Below are positions 54,437 through 64,000 of a stretch of DNA of 64,000 nt, piece by piece. The position numbers and the translations under genes are program-made. The DNA lies in assembly GCA_032622095.1 (NCBI GenBank), contig CP136066.1, positions 60,852,609 through 60,916,608 of the forward strand, in the 5' to 3' direction. The notes under the pieces were generated by a model. The model made no database searches, had not been told where the DNA came from, and saw only the letters and a program-made list of their open reading frames with translations. The number at the start of each line of letters is the position of its first letter. The stretch's first letter is position 1. Origin of the DNA: Siphonodentalium dalli (Eukaryota; Mollusca; Scaphopoda; Gadilida; Siphonodentaliidae).

Positions 54437-54735
54437 TTCATTGTAGCTTTTCTTAAGTTCACTGTAGCTTTCGTCAGTTCATTGTAGCTTTCGTCAGTTC
54501 ATTGTAGCTTCCGTCAGTTCACTGTAGCTTTCGTCAGTTCACTGTAGCTTTAGTCAGTTCACTGTAGCTTTAGTCAGTTCTCTGTAGCTTTCGTCAGTTC
54601 AATGTAGCTTTCGTCAGTTCATTGTAGCTTTCGTCAGTTCAATGTAGCTTTCGTCAGTTCACTGTAGCTTTCGTCAATTCACTGTAGCTTTCGTCAATTC
54701 ACTGTAGCTTTTGTCAGTTCACTGTAGCTTGCCGG
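54437..54735 (+). repeat. 20-bp minisatellite, about 15 units
   Basis: TGTAGCTTTCGTCAGTTCAC repeats with single-base variants and no spacers. Confidence 0.97.
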
Positions 54736-55099
54736 CGGTTTTCAACCAGTTGTTTCTTTCCGGGTATCGGTCAATTTGCTGTACTATTAAATGTGAAATT
54801 GCCGCATAATTTAGCAATTTTGAGCATTAATACGGTTCATGTCATAAAAAGAATACATACAGTTTTTGTTTAAGTACACGAAACATCTCATTCGTGTCTG
54901 GATGGAAATATATAAATTTAACTCGGGGCTTGCAGCCGCTCATGGCAATTCGATATTTCTCTCCAGCCGCTAATGAGATATTTCGGTATTCAAACAAAAC
55001 CTAGGTATTCTCTCTATATCCTGAATATATACAGAAAGTTCAGGCATTCCATAATTACAACAGCTATACATGTACACCATCTTTATTGGCTCTATATAG

Positions 55100-55321
55100 A
55101 AATAATAATTCGGACTTTAATGACTACATAAATATTAAATAATTGGGCATTATACGGATTTAATTACTATATATAAATAATTTGACATTATTCGGACTTT
55201 AATTACTATATATAAAATGGCATTATTCGGACTTTAATTTTACTGTATATAAAAATAATTGGGCATTATTCGGATTTAATTACTTTATATATAAATAATT
55301 GGACATTATTCGGACTTTAAA
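55100..55321 (+). repeat. ~45-60-bp tandem repeat, about five units
   Basis: CATTATTCGGACTTTAATTA and ATATATAAATAATTGG recur with length variation. Confidence 0.8.
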
Positions 55322-55409
55322 CAGGACAGCTAACATAATAGAGAACTGTTGTAATTATCGAAAATAGCTTTACATCACTAGCTTTATATCACTAGCTTTA
55401 TATCACCAG

Positions 55410-55543
55410 ATGCTGCTTCCTGCACGACAACTGTTATGGTGAGATTATAGCTGACCCTCGATGTCAACAAAGACGATGGAACAATTTGAGTAACTTACTA
55501 AGAAGTTATCGATGGCAGACTTTTCCTGGCGGAGTGGTTTGTG
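55410..55543 (+). CDS. Secreted phospholipase A2, exon 3 (active site)
   Basis: Acceptor TATATCACCAG|A completes the Gly codon (GG|A) of exon 2; donor TGTG|GTGAGT, phase 1 out. Reads CCFLHDNCYGEI, the sPLA2 signature with catalytic His48 and Ca-binding Asp49 and Tyr52 equivalents, then a basic region (PRCQQRRW) and GGVVC. Upstream of the acceptor CACTAGCTTTATAT is tandemly repeated three times. Confidence 0.92.
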
Positions 55544-55818
55544 GTGAGTTTTAAAATGTCCGCAGTGCACCAAATAACTTATCAGACGACAAACGAGGTG
55601 GCTTTTTTAGCGAACAAACCTTAAAGGCACGGAATGCCTTGGTTGTAGTAAATCGCGAGCGCCTCTCGTTCTATCATTCCGCAACAGCACTCGTGCCGTA
55701 TCGACAAACCCATTTACACATCGTGTCGTTCTGTGTATGTAATGTATTTCGAGGCGGATAAATATCTGAATGTTTTACCTTCATGCTGATCAGTATTAAA
55801 TACATTTCACTGTCCATT

Positions 55819-56108
55819 TTAAAGTGATGTGAAACACTCCGGTAGGGTGATCAAATTTGAATGGAAAATAATCTTGTTCAAAGTAGTAAGTTTTACAAAT
55901 AATATATCCAAATTGACAAAACACATTGTCATTCTTATATATGAATTAAATGCAGTGACTCTCGATGGCGAAATCGTTTTCGTTAGTTTACCGCCGATAG
56001 ATGCGTCCCGAATCGAGTAGTAAATATTTACAATTGAGCGTAGTTCTGACGATGTTTTCTGTGGAGTGATACGGTCGATTTGCTTAAAATTTTCGACGAT
56101 GTTAGTAT
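55819..56108 (+). repeat. Interspersed repeat AAAGTGATGTGAAACAC, truncated copy
   Basis: AAAGTGATGTGAAACACTCC through CAATTGAGCGTAGTTCTGAC to TCGACGATGTTAGTAT, aligning with 36676-37043; the right part is missing. In PLA2 intron 3. Confidence 0.8.
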
Positions 56109-56274
56109 ATCTTATGTTCAACCTATCAAGCGTTTTAGAGCACTTCGGTGGATATTACGCTATACAGAACTGTTATTCTATTTATTTATTTATTTATTTC
56201 TCGCAACAGCGAACATCCTAATCTCGGGCAAACGGATAGCACGAACGGACATGAGAACATGGCACCGGACATTT

Positions 56275-56625
56275 TAAGAATGAGGTCCCCAGAGTGTGAA
56301 TTTAGTGGATGTACGCCGCACAGGGACAAGCGTCACCACATTCATCCTCCGAGGACCTCATTCTGCATGGCCGCATCTGCTAATCTGTAATTCATTGGAA
56401 ACCTCGATTATACAATCTATCGTCTGATAATTTGGGGATATAGAGAAACTAAACTAAAAAAAGAGAAAGAATCTTTGTGAAGAAGTTTCTAAAGAAAATA
56501 AAAAAACATGTTAATTTAATAATAAAGATACTTTCCAGAGATGATGCCTAAGCAGAATGAGGTCCCCAGAGGGTGGAGTTAGTGGTACGGTAGCATCACT
56601 AAATTCACCCTCTGTGATTATGCAA
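56275..56625. repeat. GAATGAGGTCCCCAGAG repeat, two copies with internal hairpins
   Basis: GAATGAGGTCCCCAGAGTGT at about 56278 pairs with GAGGACCTCATTC near 56352. A second copy (GAATGAGGTCCCCAGAGGGT, about 56557) forms a hairpin with TCACTAAATTCACCCTCTG (about 56604-56622). Confidence 0.65.
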
Positions 56626-57299
56626 ATGTCCGGCGCCATAATATTATACTAAGGCCTGGCACGACAGTCATTATAGTCGATGTTTCGGCATAAATTCACA
56701 TCGAACCTGAGATCTATAATAATTTGCATGGCATGGCTGGGGTTATCTTTTGTATTTATGAATTTCAGACACCGGAGTATTGTATTTGTAGTCGAATACT
56801 TTTAGAATTTCCGATTACTTTTAAAACACATAAATGTTTCGTATCACTATAAGATAACAATATTTAATATATATTTTAATCAACTTTTTAGGTCAAAATA
56901 TAAATCGTATCCCCATTCCCAGAAGACTGAAAGTGTTATTTCATTCTCAAAATGTTATCATACCTCCAGCACTACGTCATTACGTCATTTTATGGGTCGT
57001 AAAAACTTGTATCCTTGCGCGTTATTTTAACAGAAAAGGCTGGTGAAGTTGTAGCTTTAAGAACGTGTTGGGTATAATAACTATAATAATTATGGCATTG
57101 GGTTTCATTGTGGACTGGGTCGTAACAAACTGTTATAGGAAATAGAATAAACACAACAGTTAACTGTTCAGAGTAGCGTACGGAGTTTTTGTTTTCCTCT
57201 AGCGCCTCATAAAAATAATCCTCCGCATCTCACTCGAGGAGAAAAACCATACGCTACTCAGAGCTAGTTACGAATCATGTATATATTAGGGCAATAGGG
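56626..57299. other. Intron 3 sequence, nothing recognised
   Basis: AT-rich without assigned features; GTAGCGTA and TACGCTAC at about 57173 and 57251 are a loose inverted pair. Confidence 0.3.
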
Positions 57300-57300
57300 T

Positions 57301-57323
57301 GTGTATATATATATATATATATT
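57301..57323 (+). repeat. (TA)n microsatellite
   Basis: About ten TA units in PLA2 intron 3. Confidence 0.9.
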
Positions 57324-57910
57324 TGGAATATTGCCCCCGTCACTGTCACTGATGAAAATTCGCTGCGCCTGTGCATGGTTAGTAGCCTATAAAATTAGCA
57401 CTCTAGCGACGCCGTCTATTGAATATCCCGGTCATAAAACGTCCACGGCGACAATGTTATTTTTAAAATCTTCAATTCAATTCACAACTCTAATATATAC
57501 ATTATTATATATAAACCTTAGCCCGGCCCAAATTACACCATATACAAGCCTTAATTTCAATTGTTGACTTGCTACCATAAAGTTTTTCTATTAACACGCA
57601 CGCTCTGTCGATTATGTGCTTTGAACATCGCCACTCACCACCGCAATTACATAATAGTGATGACGTCATATAGGTAGACACAATTAACTCCGACTCCGAT
57701 TCGGTGTTTTTAATTAGTATACTCATTTGACGTCATATGATGATTTGCGACAACCGGTGGGTTGTTATTTATTTATTTATCGGCTTATTTATTACGCGAT
57801 TGTTATGTGACTTGGATCATTGTGATCATAATAGGGGTGGCTTTCCGATAATGTTTTGTTGTATTCATCAGGATAGCAATCCTTTAACTATTGTCTATTT
57901 GTTTTGACAG

Positions 57911-58008
57911 GCGACAACCCAATGACAGATTTATGTCAACATAAGCTGTGTAAGTGTGACGCAGAAGCCAGCCTATGTTTCAGTCAGAACAGATTGTTAT
58001 ATATATAG
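57911..58008 (+). CDS. Secreted phospholipase A2, exon 4 (C terminus)
   Basis: Acceptor TTGTTTTGACAG|GC completes G|GC (Gly). Reads DNPMTDLCQHKLCKCDAEAS then LCFSQN and ends at TAG 58006-58008. CxCDxxAxxCF is the sPLA2 helix that carries the Asp99 equivalent, here KCDAEASLCF. The protein stops where Cys123 would lie, which fits the absence of its partner Cys27. The mature part is about 117 residues, the usual size. Confidence 0.9.
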
Positions 58009-58043
58009 TGATGCTTTAAAATATGAGTATCGGTGCAAAGCAT

Positions 58044-58290
58044 TGTGGGAAGTCGGCTATCAGATGGATGCTGCAGTCAAGGAGAGATTAAACAATGATG
58101 TCAGTCTTCTCGAAGCAATGCATGGTGGGAATCCCCGGTATCAAGATGGACATGCAATCGAAGAAAGGTGAAACAATGACGTCAGTCTACTGAAAGCAAT
58201 GCATGATGGGAACTCCGGATATCAGATAGATACTGTGGTCGACAAGAGCTGAAACAATGACGTCAGTCATCTGGAGCCAATGCGCGCTTG
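58044..58290 (+). repeat. 81-bp tandem repeat in the PLA2 3' region, three units
   Basis: AACAATGACGTCAGTC starts at 58091 (as AACAATGATGTCAGTC), 58172 and 58253, each followed by a GCAATGCATGRTGGGAA-like block in the first two. Two units hold the palindrome TGACGTCA. Confidence 0.9.
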
Positions 58291-58564
58291 ATATTCGATG
58301 GCGTCTTGGATCTAAATGCAATGCACGCACGTCGCACGTGCGTTCGATTGGTGGTTAACATTTTAGTCGATGAGAGACAAAAACAAATCTGCGTCATTTT
58401 GCAAGCGCTCCAAAACAGAGTTAAGTCCCCTCGATATACGCTGGTCTGACCGCCGCCATCATATGTTTTTTCGTAATTAAATCTAAAATGTTGAAATGAA
58501 TATGGACAGTTCGGTTTTATTTCTCAGAATAATGCAGAATGAATTGTAAACGACAAAAGTCTGA

Positions 58565-58570
58565 AATAAA
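58565..58570 (+). terminator. Candidate PLA2 polyadenylation signal
   Basis: AATAAA about 560 bp after the stop codon; no closer canonical hexamer was noticed. The 3' UTR would then include the 81-bp repeats. Confidence 0.3.
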
Positions 58571-58851
58571 AAAATGTGTGATTTACTTCTGTGCCCATCT
58601 TCGATCTTCAGGATCTTCGATGCTACCACATCGGAAATAAACATTACATACGTCCAACTTCCATCGCATCGAATACGATATAGGGTTATATACATTGTAT
58701 TTGATGCGATGAAAGTGCGATGTCTGTAACGGGCCTGCGTTCGTCTCGACATACATAGCCTTAGAATAGGATCCTATGAATATTCCAGATTCGATTTGAT
58801 ATCGATATCGGTATCGGTAACGCGATTCTGTCAGATATGGATTAACGGGTG

Positions 58852-59105
58852 AAAAATAATCGAAGAACCAAATCACACCGTGTCGCAATATAGTTCTTTG
58901 GTTATATTGGGACTTTCCAAACTTGAGGTACGAAATCACACAATTGTTTTCTCGATATTTTGTGTGCTTAACAAAGGCAGCATTTTACTCTGTTCGCTTA
59001 GTATATATCATAATATCGCGGACGTCCACCAAAGGTGGGTAAAATGTCGCCGGTAGCAGCGGTCTTACCGAGTCATCAGGGGGTGGGGGGGGGGTAAACC
59101 CTGCA
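58852..59105 (-). repeat. Dispersed repeat ATCGAAGAACCAAATCACACC, copy 1
   Basis: Aligns over about 250 bp with 62507-62750 (TAGTTCTTTGGTT, GGGACT, TACGAAAT, ACACAAT, ATATCGCGGA, GGTTAAAATGTC, GGTCTTA, AAACNCTGCATG). On the minus strand both copies read CVISYLKF...SQ.NQRTI.R.GV.WF, but the conservation may be of DNA rather than protein. Confidence 0.65.
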
Positions 59106-60641
59106 TGTAGTTTGACAGATGATGGTGATTATAGGTATTTTTCATTTGTTTTGCTCTGTAAGTGGAATATCGGCTAAGGAGAATCTGACTTTGGTGTCAA
59201 ATCTGACAGAACATCTTTCATTGCGAATACACGGGTTGCATTTCCTCTGCAGCGAGACCCAGTAGTTCTCTCATGCCAACAGACTTAATTCTTTTAAAAA
59301 TCGCGCGATAAACATAATTCATTGTAAACTTCTGAATAATACACAAATCGGAACATATTTAGACCTGTCCAGTTATACATAACCTCGACATCGCGGTTTA
59401 AACCCTAATTAAACACCTTAATTTGCATACCTCTGCCGAAAAACAAAAGTAATTACACGTTGTATTATCATTACATAGAAGGCGACAAATCACATGAGCC
59501 ACCAACCCACGAGATGAACCACCCCTCCCATAAAGTGAAATGGTCACGCTCAAGATTATCTCATATTTCGTTACAAGTGAAACGATGTTATACATATGAA
59601 TTATCATGTTTTTGTGTAAATTGTATTTTATGTTCGTTTTGTGTAAAACAGTTATGTGGGGAGAGAGACCCTTTGTAAGTTGTAAAACTTTTGTCTCAAT
59701 CCCGTTGCGTTATTGTGCAATAAAATATGTTTACACTAACAAACTTTGTTTGACGGTCTGCTGAGTGTGAGTTAATGTTACAGACGACAGACTTTGCTAC
59801 TGCACATGTAGTCAGGTACATAACTCTATATAATCCTATGTTATTCAAACTGAATTTACACCACTTTAGTGCATGGATTATCATGGGACATGGATCAGTT
59901 TAACCTTGTCCTCACATTTGATGTCTGGCAGAAAAAAACATTTGGGTCGACTTTGAAAAAGTGGGCCGAAAATGATTCGCTTCTTTTCTCGGTCAGAAAA
60001 AAATGAACATGTGGCAAATGATCCGAAATTCGCTGGTGGCCACCTGGGCCAAATATTTTGGACCACAAAAATTGTGGGTGTCTGGAAGAAAACTAAACAG
60101 AAGCGCTCTTATTTTGTTACATTCTGCAGAACATCGGGACCCGTGAAATCTTATTGTAGTGGATCTAAACGCCGGCACCTGATATATACACTATATATAT
60201 GACACATATATGACACTATATATACAAATGTGTATAGGATCTGTCTGCCTGTGTGTCGCGATGTCTGTCTCTTCTCCCATGCAGGCCCCTAGGGCCTAGA
60301 CCGATTTCAAAATGACTGGGGGTAGCTGTGGTTGTCATAACGGCGTTAGATTTACAAAATTTGGATTTAAAACAATCAATTAAATACTTTTGTTAATTGA
60401 GCAAGGAGTTCAATCTAAAACACATTCAAATTTTTTTTCTTCAAATCAAAATATTGAAAAAATCAAAATGGTAATCAGATGAAAATTTCCATCATGCACA
60501 TATTGCAAGGGGTGTTATAATGTATAAGTTGGGTTGAAGCTATTTGAGGTACCAGATGGACAACTCCAATGCAATTGTTTTGCTAGGCTGACATAAATTC
60601 GAGGTGAAGAAATAGATAGATTTCAACAGGCGAAATCTAGT
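59106..60641. other. No gene seen
   Basis: AT-rich. Around 59935-60090 partly inverse words (TCTGGCAGAAAAAAAC, TCTGGAAGAAAAC) suggest an old element. The frames there overlap on both strands. Confidence 0.3.
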
Positions 60642-61009
60642 TAAAGATGCACAATCCGAATTAACGCTCGCAAATTACTATTTCCTTGGTTTCGGGGGTT
60701 AAAAAAATGTTTGATTCAAGACGAGGAACTCACGCATCAAAGCTCAGAGTGATCAGATATCGACGTTTGAAATCTATTATATTTCACCACCGATAATTTT
60801 AATTTTCCCGGTAAACAGTCGACGAAAAGACGGTCTCAAGTGGCTTTTGTTGATGTGGATAAATAACAAATTTTGGGTAATTTTATACTATAGTTGACTT
60901 ATTTTTGGGCAATTACTCGATTCTGATAACTGAAGCGGCATTTAACAATAATGTTTTTGTTGGAATCTGATGATATATGGGGACCATCGAATCGGATTGA
61001 GTACATTTA
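60642..61009 (+). mobile_element. Variant-B MITE, second full copy
   Basis: TTAAAGATGCACAATCCGAA to ATCGGATTGAGTACATTTAA, aligning with 2330-2781 throughout, with about 80 bp deleted in the middle. Confidence 0.78.
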
Positions 61010-61212
61010 AAGGGTGGGTTTCTGGACTCAAATCAAATATTTGTCACACCGAAGCAGAAACAAAATAGTAATTTAGGTGTGTTAGAATGGTCAGAGAAAA
61101 CTTGTGGTTTTCAGAGATGAGAGAGACGCTTGATATTCATGCATAGTAACGAAATGATATCATGTCCAGGCGTCGGTCTGTCTGTGCTTGTTATACGTGT
61201 ATGTTCGCTTGT

Positions 61213-61375
61213 TATAAGGATTAACTGTCATGTGGACTGTGTTTATGGAGATATAACCGTGAGGTAAGTGGTCATAACTTGTGTAAAACCCGAAGGGTTT
61301 TACATACAAGTTATGACCACTTACCTCACGGTTACATCTCCATAAAAACAGTCCACATGACAGTTAATCCTTATA
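61213..61375. repeat. Near-perfect hairpin with ~79-bp arms
   Basis: Left arm starts TATAAGGATTAACTGTCATG, right arm ends CATGACAGTTAATCCTTATA; the centre is GTAAAACCC-GAA-GGGTTTTAC. Few mismatches. Confidence 0.93.
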
Positions 61376-61737
61376 TTTATATACATTTAGCGAAAAAGCC
61401 ACTTTTGTAAATGTATTTAAATCGAAAAGTGTATCGTGACAAAACCAGCCCAAAATAACCCATAGCACCCTTGGCAAAAGTTAACAGGAACAATTGAAAC
61501 CCGATGATTTATTAAGTCAATCCTGCGCGAATCCAAATGCGCCCAAAACATTACGCGTTCGTCTTTCCAAACCCAAATGACGTATCGATGTTGTTATGAG
61601 CTTGCAGTTATTAGCTGTTGCGCATTCACCGAGAAATAACTGCAACTAGCCACGTGGGCGCCGATCAATCAGAATGCTGGATTTAGTGATGACAACACTT
61701 AGTATGTAAATATATATAATTAAAGGACGGAATAAAG

Positions 61738-62105
61738 TTAGGGATGTGAAACACTCAGTGATCAAATAGAAATGGAGAATTATCTTGTTCAAAGTAGTAA
61801 TTTTTATAAATAGTATATCCAAATTGACAGCACACACCGTATAATTCTTATATTTGCATTAAATGCAGTGACATCGTTTTCGTTAATAGTTTATCGCCGA
61901 CAGACGCGTCCCGAATCGAGTAGTAAATATTTACAATTGAGCGTAGTTCTGATGATGTACGGATGATGTACGGTTGATTTGCTTTAAATTTTCGGCAATG
62001 TCGGCGATGTTAGTAGAATGTTACATTCCTCCAGATGTCATAGTGCCTGAATACTAACTTATCAGTTTCACGCACCCGAACAAGTACATAATATGTCTTT
62101 AATGC
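61738..62105 (+). repeat. Interspersed repeat AAAGTGATGTGAAACAC family, long copy
   Basis: Begins within GGGATGTGAAACACTCAGTG and continues through CGTCCCGAATCGAGTAGTAA to TCAGTTTCACGCACCCGAAC, the longest right part of the family. A right-part fragment (CACCCGAACAAGTCCATAAT) also lies at about 32193. Confidence 0.8.
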
Positions 62106-62506
62106 ATCGGTGACATTTCCATACTCCACCACCACGGAGATGGAAAACTAGATCTGTACGCATTCCCATCCAATATATAGTCTCCGGTGTGACGCATCCA
62201 GCTATACACTCTATACCGGAGCACACCAGTCATATACTTCCTTTGTCACTGGCTCGGTACTAGTCTATGGTTTTCTATATCTAGCGTGGAGTTTTTCATC
62301 GAAAATGGCAATTTTCTTATGTGCTTCGAGAACAATCCACTCACTAAAACTCATTGGACAGAACGGAGATTTAAAGCGGTAGGTTTTGTTCATGATTTTT
62401 GCATGCTACTCGGCAAGATGGCAGCCAATTAAGGCCCTTTTGTTTAATGACTGATGTTTGCCATGCGTGTTGTTATTCATGTGCGTTTAGACATTGGTGC
62501 TGATCA

Positions 62507-62750
62507 AATAATTGGAGAACCAAGCCACACCATTGCGCGAAATAGTTCTTTGGTTCTGCTGGGACTCTCTAAACTTAAGATACGAAATTACACAATCTTT
62601 GTTAAAAATTGTGTGTGCCTGATGCGGGAAACATGTGGCTCTGTTCACGTATACATATATTGATATCGCGGAAGTCAACCACATGTGGTTAAAATGTCAC
62701 ATGTGGCAGTGGTCTTATCGAGTTATCAAGGGAGATAAACACTGCATGGA
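62507..62750 (-). repeat. Dispersed repeat, copy 2 of the 58852 family
   Basis: See 58852-59105. Here the ACATGTGG word is repeated around 62680-62705. Confidence 0.65.
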
Positions 62751-62784
62751 ATTAGATGTGACGCATCTATGAATAGCTACGACC

Positions 62785-63302
62785 ATATTATCTCCCTGTG
62801 GGTAATTAACGAAGCGCGCGAAAAAAAAAACGAAACGAAACAATTCTGAGCATCAGCTAAACATTCCGTCGAACTTCTAAGTATCTGTTCAGTCTATTGC
62901 ATTAACTTTCTTCGTGACACTATAATATTAAATATCTAGAAGTATGTAGATTAAAATATGTTACCGCAAAAATATCGCGATTCTCTACTGTTATGTCTCA
63001 TTTTTCAGCATTTTACAAAAACAGGCATTTTTGCTGAATTTTGGCTCTTAAACCTCATTTGTATATTTCACACCGGATCCTACCTGGTGTGCAATGCCAT
63101 AACCTTCAAAATGATGTATCACAAGCCCGTGTGTGTTGCCGATGGACTAAACCCGCTCCACTATATTATCGACCTGTTGGTAATTAATCCAAGCGCGCGC
63201 AAAAAAAAAAAATCGAAACGAAACAATGCTGAGTATCAACTAAACCTTCAGTCCGAATGTCTAAGTATATATCTTTGTTCACAGTCTATATTCATGACAC
63301 GA
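62785..63302 (+). repeat. ~137-bp direct duplication
   Basis: GGTAATTAACGAAGCGCGCG, an A run, CGAAACGAAACAAT, GAGCATCAGCTAAAC at 62800-62923 recur at 63178-63302 with moderate divergence, 380 bp apart. Confidence 0.75.
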
Positions 63303-63627
63303 TTCTTCTTTTGAGAATAACTGATGACTGGATAATCGATTTGTGTCATGTGTACAACTAGCAACAATGTTTTACAGTCTATTTTGTTGACCCAAATGCC
63401 TTAAGCATCATTAATAATTAATTAGCCATTCAATGCTATAATGGTATTTAAGATAATGATAGTCAACAAGTTTACACGTACTTCTGTGTGTCGCACTTTA
63501 AATAAAATAAAGGCGCAATTTAATGTGGCCCCGAAGTGAAAACAGGGCCGTGGCTAACGAACATGACATTTGGAACTTATTCCCTATTCCTTATTCTCAA
63601 AAATATCTCTTTCGGTCAATTTGACGG

Positions 63628-63850
63628 CATGGATGGGTGACCAACCCCAAATACCCATAGAAACACCCCTACCCCCACCCATCACCCCGGGGGTACCACA
63701 CCGAGGGGGTGAAAATGGGGTATGGACCAATTTCGAGAACGTTAAGGATTTCGGCCATGGGTGGGTGGCCCACTCCAAATACCCCTAGAAACACCCCTAT
63801 ATACCCCCACCATCACCCTGGGGGTCCCCGTGAGAGCGGGTGGGGGTATT
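63628..63850 (+). repeat. ~129-bp tandem duplication, CACCCC-rich
   Basis: ATGGATGGGTGACCAACCCC... and ATGGGTGGGTGGCCCACTCC..., each followed by AAATACCC, AGAAACACCCCTA and CACCCNGGGGGT. Frames through it reflect composition. Confidence 0.8.
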
Positions 63851-63938
63851 CATAAACCATGGTTCTATATATATACCAAGTATGATTTTTTTTCGCGTGG
63901 CCACTTTCGTATCCACAAGCTGCAAGACAGAGTTCATG

Positions 63939-64000
63939 CACTGAAAAAAAAACTTAGTCATAGCCTTAGTCAACCCGTAACTTAGTTATTTTTGACTAAT
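63939..64000 (+). mobile_element. End of a CACTGAAAAAAAAACTTAGT element, cut by window edge
   Basis: CACTGAAAAAAAAACTTAGT followed by CATAGCCTTAGTCAACC resembles the inverse of 28700-28800. Confidence 0.4.

Noticed and set aside
54437-54735. Regular 20-bp repeats that might suggest a CRISPR-like array
   Set aside because: Units are contiguous without spacers, and the window is eukaryotic. The 68-bp and 34-bp arrays were rejected as CRISPR for the same reason.
58583-58939. 118-codon minus-strand frame with RYRYRYRYQ
   Set aside because: The Arg-Tyr run comes from an ATATCGATATCGGTATCGGT repeat, and the N-terminal part lies in the dispersed repeat at 58852; no support as an exon.
62958-63314. 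118-codon plus-strand frame
   Set aside because: Its second half is one copy of the 137-bp direct duplication and includes an A run; the first half has no recognised domain.

Overview
The window is nuclear DNA from an animal, most likely an invertebrate (a lophotrochozoan such as a mollusc is a guess; the sequence cannot settle it). It has spliced genes with GT/AG introns of 0.7-4 kb, two kinds of degenerate non-LTR retrotransposon plus a third fragment, many short terminal-inverted-repeat (TIR) elements, a 3 kb satellite and an AT-rich background. There is no bacterial operon structure, phage or CRISPR array. Most open frames of 60-100 codons are chance frames inside repeats.

Two host genes can be assembled by eye because every exon junction keeps phase. 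(1) 26327-36684, plus strand: a secreted or single-pass membrane protein of the MOLO1/TPM family. Exons are 26327-26549, 29508-29634, 30334-30454, 32680-32816 and a terminal exon at 36522-36684. A second homologous terminal exon at 40277-40585 has the transmembrane segment and Gly/Cys-rich tail, but is frameshifted. (2) 49963-58008, plus strand: a secreted phospholipase A2 in four exons (49963-50029, 51206-51380, 55410-55543, 57911-58008). It has a signal peptide, a propeptide ending in KR, the Ca-binding loop, the CCxxHDxCY active site and exactly the ten cysteines of the five core sPLA2 disulfides.

Layout: 1-6.1 kb is intergenic repeat, including a degenerate ~700-bp tandem block. 6.1-12.9 kb holds two blocks of a degenerate ~150-bp repeat plus several TIR elements, one inserted at a TTAA whose empty counterpart is visible in the other block. 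16.4-22.8 kb is a decayed but nearly full-length non-LTR retrotransposon (ORF1 with an SGNH-esterase-like domain; ORF2 with endonuclease and reverse transcriptase). 26.3-40.6 kb is the MOLO1-like gene, its introns loaded with repeats: a TTAT-flanked hairpin MITE, an 8-bp-TSD hAT-like element with GGACCG arrays, two LINE fragments and a three-deep nest of TIR elements. 46.1-49.1 kb is a 68-bp satellite with a 340-bp higher-order period, bounded by ends of a TIR element. 49.96-58 kb is the PLA2 gene, whose introns contain double-hairpin elements, 34-bp and 20-bp tandem arrays and a GC-rich 60-bp inverted repeat. 58-64 kb is more dispersed repeats.

The most unusual material is a family of double-hairpin mobile units (two 69-bp palindromes, inverted to each other, around an AT-rich linker) seen alone and inside TTAA-flanked elements; the satellite bounded by transposon ends; and the duplicated, differently broken terminal exon of the MOLO1-like gene.
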